Below are positions 5,834 through 10,274 of a stretch of 10,274 nucleotides of DNA, piece after piece. Every line of letters begins with the position of its first letter. Position 1 is the first letter of the stretch. The notes under the pieces were generated by a model, which saw only the letters and a program-made list of their open reading frames with translations, searched no databases and was not told the DNA's origin. Source of the DNA: an uncultured Lachnospiraceae bacterium (lineage in GTDB: Bacteria > Bacillota > Clostridia > Lachnospirales > Lachnospiraceae); contig CAJTQO010000066.1 of the NCBI GenBank assembly GCA_910578405.1, positions 1 to 10,274 on the forward strand, given 5' to 3'. The position numbers and the translations under genes are program-made.

Positions 5834-6382
5834 TCACCTTTTTTTCCTCAATTTTAACAAAACCCCCTGCTCATCCGCCACTTTCTGAAACTGCCCGGTT
5901 ATATAGGCGGCTTTTTCTTTTAATGGCAGTTCTTCAAATTTTTCAACCGGCTTTATCTGTCCCATCACGTTTTTCACATCTTCCAATTCCAACAGATTTA
6001 CAGCTAAACAGAAAAAAGTCTTTTTCCGCCCATCGTTGCAGTTTTGCAGCAGCCATTCTAAAATACGGATTTTCTCTTCCTGTTCCGCTCTGTACGCCTC
6101 CACGCCAATTTCCTGCTGCTTCTCCAAATCTCTTTTCTGGTTCTGATGCGTAACAAACGAATCAAACGCATCCATGTTTTCATATTTTTCACAAGGAAAT
6201 TCCCGACACTGGCGGCAATATTCCAGTTTTCCATGCTGCAGGCTGCATCTGGCTATTTTACAGGACTGGTTTCCCTCACCGCCGCCGCATCCTGGACAAT
6301 GTCCACCCAAATGCATAGGACATAATCCACAATTTAACCCGCACAAGGAAAATAATAAATCCAATCTTCTAAAATCTTTCAA
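5834..6382 (-). CDS. DUF3795-family cysteine-rich protein
   Basis: A 182-aa cytoplasmic protein. Ten cysteines fall within the first 64 residues (14, 18, 21, 29, 32, 41, 46, 56, 59, 64) in the pattern LCGLNCGLCPMHLGGHCPGC...SCKIARC...YCRQCREFPC, typical of DUF3795 proteins, which are thought to bind zinc or another metal. The rest is helical and charged (residues about 85-182) and ends in KLRKKR. The start is TTG at 6382, preceded by AGGAGG with suitable spacing; the only nearby ATG (M23) would cut off the first three cysteines. The end of a lost upstream gene overlaps this start by 14 bases, an old operon arrangement. Downstream come the GNAT remnant and the HrgA-like gene. The molecular function of the family is not established. 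Confidence 0.82.
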   Translation of the reverse strand: MKDFRRLDLLFSLCGLNCGLCPMHLGGHCPGCGGGEGNQSCKIARCSLQHGKLEYCRQCREFPCEKYENMDAFDSFVTHQNQKRDLEKQQEIGVEAYRAEQEEKIRILEWLLQNCNDGRKKTFFCLAVNLLELEDVKNVMGQIKPVEKFEELPLKEKAAYITGQFQKVADEQGVLLKLRKKR

Positions 6383-6485
6383 AATTTCCCTCCTTATGCT
6401 CTAAACTATCAACATACTTACTGCCAAACCGCCCAATCTCCATATTCAAAAGCGCCTCTGCCATACTGTAGCCTTCCTTCTTCCT
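6369..6485 (-). pseudogene. 3' remnant of a gene that once preceded the DUF3795 gene
   Basis: Minus-strand frame with MAEALLNMEIGRFGSKYVDS followed by LEHKEGNFERF and TAG at 6369-6371, overlapping the DUF3795 TTG start by 14 bases. An ATG lies at 6464, but the similarity-like sequence seems to extend a little upstream (KKEGYS) to an in-frame stop. The overlap with a downstream start and the lack of a ribosome binding site suggest the end of a truncated operon gene. Family not recognised. Confidence 0.35.
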
Positions 6486-6519
6486 TCAACCATCTAAGGA
6501 TATTGACTGGAAAGCCATT

Positions 6520-6780
6520 TCAATCCTTCCCGTGCGCATATAAATCAGGAAAGGACGCTTCCAATATGGATTTTCTGTGCCGTATCAGCATCTCCATCCG
6601 CTCCTCCATGGCATCGTCTCCCTGACACTGCAAATTAGAGTAACGTTTAATCCCCCGAAGAAGCATTCCGGTATCTTTTAGACGCAAGAAAGTGTTTAAA
6701 AATTGCTTTCTGCAGATATATGTCACAATTTGTGGGAGATTTGTGCCAAAGGAAGAACGCACCACCTGAATTTGATGCAA
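6520..6780 (-). pseudogene. MerR-family regulator fragment
   Basis: Bases 6690 to 6559 (minus) encode residues that look like the middle of a MerR-type regulator: FLRLKDTGMLLRGIKRYSNL, then QCQGDDAMEERMEMLIRHRK. This is the segment between the wing and the dimerisation coiled coil. The upstream sequence does not contain the expected DNA-binding helix-turn-helix (RYYE...NGYRxY), and downstream the frame soon ends at 6520 in sequence unlike a coiled coil. Beyond that stop the same frame continues with protein-like ILRWLKEEGRLQYGRGAFEY, perhaps from another gene. It is interpreted as a broken gene in a rearranged stretch. Confidence 0.5.
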
Positions 6781-7088
6781 ATATCACGCAAAGTGGGGCG
6801 TGCAGGTTGGGGGAATGAATTTTCAAACACGCTCTAGCGCTGGCACGAACCATGCAGCCCACAAATCTAATTTCTGTCTGGATGAAACACGAGGTAAATT
6901 TTACCCATTCTATGTCATCTTTTACGAACCCTCATAAGGGCAAAAATAAGGGAAACAAAAACCTGTAACAAATTATAACATGAAAGGAACAGGACAGGAA
7001 GGATTGATTGGAATGCTTTCACAAATTTCTCCAAAACGCAAGAAGAAAGGACGATTTTATGCTTTGTTCTGTTCTGATAAAAAGAAAG
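6781..7088. other. Gap without a supported gene
   Basis: About 300 bases, AT-rich toward the right. It holds a 13-base palindrome GGTAAA-T-TTTACC (6893-6905). A short plus-strand frame (6980-7132, 50 codons, with basic stretch SPKRKKKGRFYALF) overlaps the end of the membrane protein gene and has no convincing start. This may be a remnant. No RNA gene or terminator is recognised. Confidence 0.4.
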
Positions 7089-7490
7089 TCAGTGTCCCTC
7101 TATATTATCTGCAAACGGAGCCGATGTATTGATATAAATTATGTAATACCCATCGTCTGTTTTATTCAAATAATAATTCCATCCATCAAAAACATAGTAT
7201 TCGGACAGACATTCCTCTATTTCAGTTTCCCGCATTTCTGTTGAAAATGTGATAGAGGACAGACATTCAACATGGTTTCCCGTTCCTGATGTATTCCCTG
7301 TTTCCGAATAAACACTAATAATCTCAATATCAGAAATTTCACTTTCTAAATTCGTCCGCAGTGTATTCGTTTGTTCTTTGGTTGTAATATGGTTTATGTA
7401 CATACCAAAGATTTCATATAGCGCCCATACTACTGGCAGCGCAATTGGTAAAGATAACATCACAATCCCAAATCTTTTTACCCACTTCAT
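7089..7490 (-). CDS. Small membrane-anchored hypothetical protein
   Basis: A protein of 133 aa from ATG at 7490; a TTG at 7505 would add five residues (138 aa), and neither start has a strong ribosome binding site. After MKWVKR comes one hydrophobic segment (about residues 7-32: FGIVMLSLPIALPVVWALYE, then IFGMYI), so it is probably a single-pass anchor with the remaining roughly 100 residues outside the membrane. The outer part is acidic and Thr/Ser/Asn-rich (SEISDIEIISVYSE, WNYYLNKTDDGYYIIYIN). The family is not recognised. It lies 24 bases downstream of the SMI1/KNR4 gene on the same strand and is probably cotranscribed with it. Such small membrane proteins often accompany immunity genes of polymorphic toxin loci; this is an inference from context only. 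Confidence 0.65.
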   Translation of the reverse strand: MKWVKRFGIVMLSLPIALPVVWALYEIFGMYINHITTKEQTNTLRTNLESEISDIEIISVYSETGNTSGTGNHVECLSSITFSTEMRETEIEECLSEYYVFDGWNYYLNKTDDGYYIIYINTSAPFADNIEGH

Positions 7491-7513
7491 AAGCCATTTC
7501 CACAAACTTGAAG

Positions 7514-7975
7514 TTATAAACTCGTAGCAATATCAATTCCAACACCATTAACAAGAAAATCCGTAAGAGTATCAGAAATTTTTTCTGCATTTTCAAAGCC
7601 TAAACAACCCGCAGAAGCGCGATACAAGCCAAAGCCGTTCTTTCCAGTTCCAAAGAAGTAGAGCAAATCCCCTAAGTCATTACCAAATAACCACGCATTA
7701 CTGATAAACTTTTGATTAAAAGGCTGATTAAACTCCTCCCATTTTTCTAATGCCATTTTTGCACTCCAAATCCAAATAGACGCCCCTTCGTCTTCCACTT
7801 CAAATTCAGGACCATAACTATCTTCCCCGGAAACTTGTTTCAAAAATTCAATATAATCTTTGGGCAAAGGGACTGGTGAAACACGAATGATTTCTTCAAT
7901 ATCGCTTTCACCACCAGCGCAAATTTCATCTTTATCAAAAAACAGTTTTTTGTTTATATTCTCAATGATGTTCAT
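7514..7975 (-). CDS. SMI1/KNR4 (SUKH) family protein
   Basis: A 153-aa soluble protein of the SMI1/KNR4 (SUKH) superfamily. In bacteria this family mostly serves as immunity proteins that bind and neutralise polymorphic or contact-dependent toxins. Visible family features are the helical start followed by VSPVPLPKDYIEFLKQVSG (residues about 32-50), an acidic strand region (FEVEDEGASIWIW) and the core strand WLFGNDLGDLLYFFG (residues about 95-109), then a C-terminal helix (EKISDTLTDFLVNG). The start ATG has GGAGG 8 bases upstream. The gene is AT-rich. No toxin lies next to it within the window, so it is an orphan immunity gene or part of an immunity-gene array. The downstream membrane protein is its likely operon partner. 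Confidence 0.85.
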   Translation of the reverse strand: MNIIENINKKLFFDKDEICAGGESDIEEIIRVSPVPLPKDYIEFLKQVSGEDSYGPEFEVEDEGASIWIWSAKMALEKWEEFNQPFNQKFISNAWLFGNDLGDLLYFFGTGKNGFGLYRASAGCLGFENAEKISDTLTDFLVNGVGIDIATSL

Positions 7976-8165
7976 TTCTTTTCCTCCAGTTTTGATTGTT
8001 GCTGCGTTTAGTTTAGCACATTTATAAGATGTCTACAAGATTCTGTACACGAAAAGCCAAAAAGAAGGAAGCATTCACTTGACAATGTGGCAAAGAGCTG
8101 ATGTCAACCGATGAATTGGCGGAAAAATGCTTAAGGCTGTCGGTAAATCGGAATCCAATCAGTTC

Positions 8166-8194
8166 TTGCTACCCTTTTCATTTCATGTTATAAT
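8166..8194 (+). promoter_or_regulatory. Predicted distal promoter of the AraC-type gene
   Basis: TTGCTA (8166-8171), a 17-base spacer and a perfect TATAAT (8189-8194). It would give a leader of about 205 bases before the TTG start. Confidence 0.5.
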
Positions 8195-8354
8195 TCATGA
8201 CAAGGAAAATTTTCTCTGACTGCACATGTCAAACAGCCTCGCCGTAGCCCACTGCGCCTGCGTTTTTTCACAGACGCTCTCGAAGAAATATCCCATGCGA
8301 TATGTAGATGTTATTGCTGTACAGCACCTAACCAACAAAATCCGGCATAAAAAG

Positions 8355-8385
8355 TTGCGACAGGAACGCGTATTTTGCCTATACT
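8355..8385 (+). promoter_or_regulatory. Possible proximal promoter of the AraC-type gene
   Basis: TTGCGA (8355-8360), a 19-base spacer and TATACT (8380-8385). Transcription would start only a few bases before the AGGAGG box at 8396-8401. The long spacer is usual for promoters that need a DNA-distorting regulator, so this would be a regulated or weak promoter. Confidence 0.3.
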
Positions 8386-8408
8386 TTTCTTTGAGAGGAG
8401 GGATATTC

Positions 8409-9305
8409 TTGGATTTAATGACTCGTATGAGTTTGGGACTCGCATATGTGGAAGAGAATCTTACTGGAGAAATCAATCCGGAGAAGCTTGCCCGAATCGC
8501 AGGTTGTTCAGCGTACAATTACTATCGGATGTTTTCCTTTATTACGGATATGTCGCTGACGGAATACATCCGCAGAAGAAAAATGACGCTGGCTGCTATT
8601 GATTTGCGAAACAGCGATATCAAAGTGATTGATTTAGCCTTAAAGTATGGCTACGATTCTCCGGTTTCCTTTTCCCGCGCGTTCCAGGCGCTGCACAAGG
8701 TTACACCGACAAAGGCGCGCGCTGACGGGGTAACGCTCAAAGCCTGCCCGAGGATCTCTTTTCAAATTTCAGTCAAAGGAGAGAAAGAAATGGAATATCG
8801 AATTGAGAAAAAAGAGTCGTTCCAGGTTTTTGGTTATGAAGGGATCTTCAGGGTGGATGGGGACGGTATATTTCCGAGTACACCGCACGAGTTCTGGGAG
8901 CAAAATCAGGCTAACGGGGCATACGAAAAACTTGCTTCGGACGCTGGGAAACTGCCGAACTTTGTCGCTCAGGATTTGTGTAAGGTACATGGCGTCTGCG
9001 ACTATAGACAAACCCGGCCTGGCACGTTTGCATACATGCAGTGTGCCTTCAAGAGCGAGAACAGCAGGACAGAAGGGTATACAGTAGTCGATATGCCGGC
9101 TTGCACATGGGTTATATTTCCGGCGGAGCGATTCAAGTGGAATCAGGTTGTAGAGGTCTGCACTACACTCAATAAGCGTTTTTATTCGGAATGGCTGCCC
9201 ACCTCCGAATATGAGCAGGAAAATGGTCTGTGTATCGAAGTGTACGGTGGAGATGCCGACATGGGTTATCTTGAACTGTGGTTTGCAATCAGGAAAAAGT
9301 TATGA
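8409..9305 (+). CDS. AraC-family regulator with GyrI-like effector domain
   Basis: A 298-aa cytoplasmic transcription regulator. The start is TTG at 8409, because AGGAGG (8396-8401) lies 7 bases before it and the family begins in this way (MDLMTRMSLGLAYVEENLTG). An in-frame ATG at 8226 would add 61 residues unlike the family. The two helix-turn-helix units of the AraC DNA-binding domain are at about residues 26-45 (KLARIAGCSAYNYYRMFSF) and 73-95, with the signature GYDSPVSFSRAFQALHKVTP at 81-100. Residues about 129-298 form a GyrI-like (SOUL/BmrR-type) small-molecule binding domain beginning MEYRIEKKESFQVFGYEG, with FPAERFKWNQV and a YLELWFAIRKKL end. Family members often respond to drugs or toxic organic compounds. 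Ligand and targets are unknown here. The gene is more GC-rich than its left neighbours. Confidence 0.93.
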   Translation: MDLMTRMSLGLAYVEENLTGEINPEKLARIAGCSAYNYYRMFSFITDMSLTEYIRRRKMTLAAIDLRNSDIKVIDLALKYGYDSPVSFSRAFQALHKVTPTKARADGVTLKACPRISFQISVKGEKEMEYRIEKKESFQVFGYEGIFRVDGDGIFPSTPHEFWEQNQANGAYEKLASDAGKLPNFVAQDLCKVHGVCDYRQTRPGTFAYMQCAFKSENSRTEGYTVVDMPACTWVIFPAERFKWNQVVEVCTTLNKRFYSEWLPTSEYEQENGLCIEVYGGDADMGYLELWFAIRKKL

Positions 9306-9607
9306 CAAATGCGTTTGCGCCGCAACGCTGCTCGCTGTGAGCCACAATATTGGATTGCCGGATTCTCATCAAGCTCCTCCATAATCCATGTTCCCTGCCC
9401 ATCTTTTATGAAATTGCGATGCCAGAATGGCTCCCTCACAACATAGCAACCCAAATTGGCAATATGTTTCCGGTTCTCCTGCGTCATCCAGTTGTCCTGA
9501 TAGGCATCCGGCAGTTTTTGTGCCTGTTCCTGCGTGAACCGGCTTTCCAGCAGCTCCAGCATATCAAAGTTTGCCCACTTCCTGTCCTCGCCGTTGACAG
9601 GGCGCAT
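9266..9607 (-). CDS. Hypothetical protein, probably altered at its C-terminus
   Basis: A protein of 113 aa from ATG at 9607, preceded by AGGAGA about 5 bases upstream; a TTG one codon earlier is also possible. It is soluble and rich in Trp and charged residues: KWANFDMLELLESRFTQEQA, DAYQDNWMTQENRKHIANLG, CYVVREPFWHRNFIKDGQGT and WIMEELDENP. The pattern looks like a genuine conserved protein, but I do not recognise the family. The last 13 codons lie antisense within the end of the AraC gene (40-bp convergent overlap) and read as unlikely protein (FLIANHSSR), so the natural C-terminus was probably lost at a junction near 9306. The frame also stays open upstream of the ATG to a stop around 9650 with similar-looking residues (GGWLLQESL), so the N-terminus may be shortened too. 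Confidence 0.55.
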   Translation of the reverse strand: MRPVNGEDRKWANFDMLELLESRFTQEQAQKLPDAYQDNWMTQENRKHIANLGCYVVREPFWHRNFIKDGQGTWIMEELDENPAIQYCGSQRAALRRKRICHNFFLIANHSSR

Positions 9608-9666
9608 CAAGCTCTCCTGTAGCAGCCATCCCCCTAGATTTTACACAAGTGCATTATCTTACTAAA

Positions 9667-9716
9667 AAGTGACAGTCCTTTTCATAAAAGGAATCTGCCA
9701 CTTAATCATCTTTTTT
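9667..9716. terminator. Bidirectional terminator hairpin
   Basis: The stem AAGTG-a-CAG-t-CCTTTT pairs with AAAAGG-aat-CTG-c-CACTT (9667-9703) around a 3-base loop. On the minus strand the stem runs directly into TTTTT; on the plus strand a T6 run follows 7 bases after the stem (9711-9716). It would stop transcripts from both sides. Confidence 0.65.
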
Positions 9717-9909
9717 CAGAATCTTGCGAACAGCGAAAATATGGAATATAGCGGAGGAAATGACGGGCGATTTCGGTATGCCAGGCGCTATTGTTCATTA
9801 TGTAGAACATGATTGCCTCTGTTACCCGAAGGCCATCATTGCATACCGTATGGATGATAAACAGGATAAAAATGCTGGTGGGAACTCTGATAAATATGAA
9901 AAAATATGA
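9706..9909 (+). pseudogene. 5'-truncated fragment, possibly immunity-protein related
   Basis: A plus-strand frame opens directly after the terminator stem with no start codon having a ribosome binding site (first TTG at 9724) and ends with TGA at 9907-9909. It reads ILRTAKIWNIAEEMTGDFGM, then PGAIVHYVEHDCLCYPKAII and a lysine/aspartate-rich tail. The GDFGxPGxIVHxVE block recalls, from memory, small helical proteins found among toxin-immunity genes; I cannot name the family. The missing 5' end and the abrupt change to a polar tail suggest a gene fragment. Confidence 0.35.
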
Positions 9910-10055
9910 AATGGGATTTTGCAAAACCAAGAGGCTGAGGAAGAAATACAGAACTCTGTAAAAATTTTTTATCCAAATAACTTCCATTTGTCTGATTCAA
10001 AACTAAAAAACTCACACTTCTTTTGTCTTGATGAAACAGACGGTAAAAATGGGGT

Positions 10056-10274
10056 TTACTTGATTATTTCTAACATAGTTGCAATATCCTCAGTTGCCAT
10101 TGTTACTTTTGACTTTTCTATTAAGATGTTCCCTCCTGTCATTATATATGACGGCATTACCCGAATACCCTTATAATAGATTTCGCTATTCCGCAATTTA
10201 TAGGTGGAAACGGCAGGAATAACATTTTTCTTTGTTGACTTTTTCACAATCATGTTAAAGGCTTTCTTTGCAAC
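10056..10274 (-). CDS. C-terminal part of a hypothetical protein (enters from right edge)
   Basis: Minus-strand frame open at the right edge and ending with TAA at 10056-10058, 72 residues visible. Upstream of the first internal Met (10253) the frame continues (VAKKAFN), so the start is outside the window. The visible part is basic, then beta-like: STYKLRNSEIYYKGIRVMPS, YIMTGGNILIEKSKVTM, and a short final helix EDIATMLEIIK. Family not recognised. The plus-strand frame overlapping it (9919-10176) is less protein-like and I treat it as a shadow. The AT-rich sequence between 9910 and 10055 shows nothing I can support. Confidence 0.5.
   Translation of the reverse strand, partial: VAKKAFNMIVKKSTKKNVIPAVSTYKLRNSEIYYKGIRVMPSYIMTGGNILIEKSKVTMATEDIATMLEIIK

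Larger units (their letters stand above)
7976..8408. other. Divergent intergenic region between the SMI1/KNR4 and AraC genes
   Basis: About 430 bases. For the SMI1/KNR4 gene (minus) a possible promoter is TTGTAG (8033-8038), 17 bases, TAAACT (8010-8015). For the AraC gene there are two candidates, listed separately. The middle (8041-8160) has no supported gene. The AraC frame is open upstream to 8226, but its sequence there is unlike AraC proteins and lacks a start with a ribosome binding site. Confidence 0.45.

Noticed and set aside
6647..6862. Minus-strand 71-aa frame overlapping the MerR fragment
   Set aside because: It is out of frame with the MerR-like residues, has no family character, and lacks a ribosome binding site.
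8226..8408. N-terminal extension of the AraC-type gene from ATG at 8226
   Set aside because: The extra 61 residues are unlike the family and the ATG lacks a ribosome binding site, while TTG at 8409 has AGGAGG at good spacing.
9706..9987. Minus-strand frame of 93 aa rich in Phe, Ile and Leu
   Set aside because: It looks like a membrane protein only because it is the complement of A-rich sequence; it has no start signal and lies opposite the more protein-like plus-strand fragment.

Overview
The window reads like an accessory region of a low-to-moderate GC gut Firmicute, most likely a Clostridia/Lachnospiraceae-type genome. The grounds are strong AGGAGG-type ribosome binding sites, several TTG starts, TTGxxx-N17-TATAAT promoters, and a left-edge protein (DUF6075-like) that I associate with integrative elements of this group. 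No rRNA, tRNA, CRISPR array, complete insertion sequence or transposase is visible.

Left part (1-3350). A DUF6075-like gene runs off the left edge on the minus strand. It is separated by a good terminator from a two-gene aldo/keto reductase (AKR) unit, also minus. The upstream AKR (1377-2228) is complete. The downstream one (475-1248) lost its C-terminus through fusion to unrelated sequence. A LysR-type regulator (2471-3307) is divergent. A perfect T-N11-A dyad lies in the intergenic region, about 64 bp upstream of the predicted AKR start of transcription, so the regulator probably controls the AKR genes.

Middle part (3350-6400). An unrecognised 273-aa two-part protein (plus) faces a convergent minus block. 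From 5' to 3' that block holds a Cys-rich DUF3795 protein (TTG start), a decayed GNAT acetyltransferase, and an intact HrgA/COG2958-like protein with an N-terminal HARE-HTH domain and a visible D...ExK...Q nuclease-like pattern. No methyltransferase accompanies it. A roughly 200-bp spacer with a long inverted repeat separates the convergent genes.

Right part (6400-10274). This is a mosaic of remnants and small genes: a MerR fragment, the tail of a lost gene overlapping the DUF3795 start, a SMI1/KNR4 (SUKH) immunity-type protein with a downstream membrane-anchored protein, an intact AraC/GyrI-like regulator (TTG start), an unrecognised 113-aa protein converging on and overlapping the AraC gene, a bidirectional terminator, a 5'-truncated fragment perhaps related to an immunity protein, and the C-terminus of a gene entering from the right edge.

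Overall this looks like a recombination-prone island in which defence-like (HrgA) and orphan immunity-like genes persist among broken genes. I do not see a clear new multi-gene system. The best candidates for a second look are the HrgA-like nuclease with its damaged upstream partner, the 273-aa protein, the SUKH/membrane pair, and the complete AKR with its NADH-type cofactor pocket.
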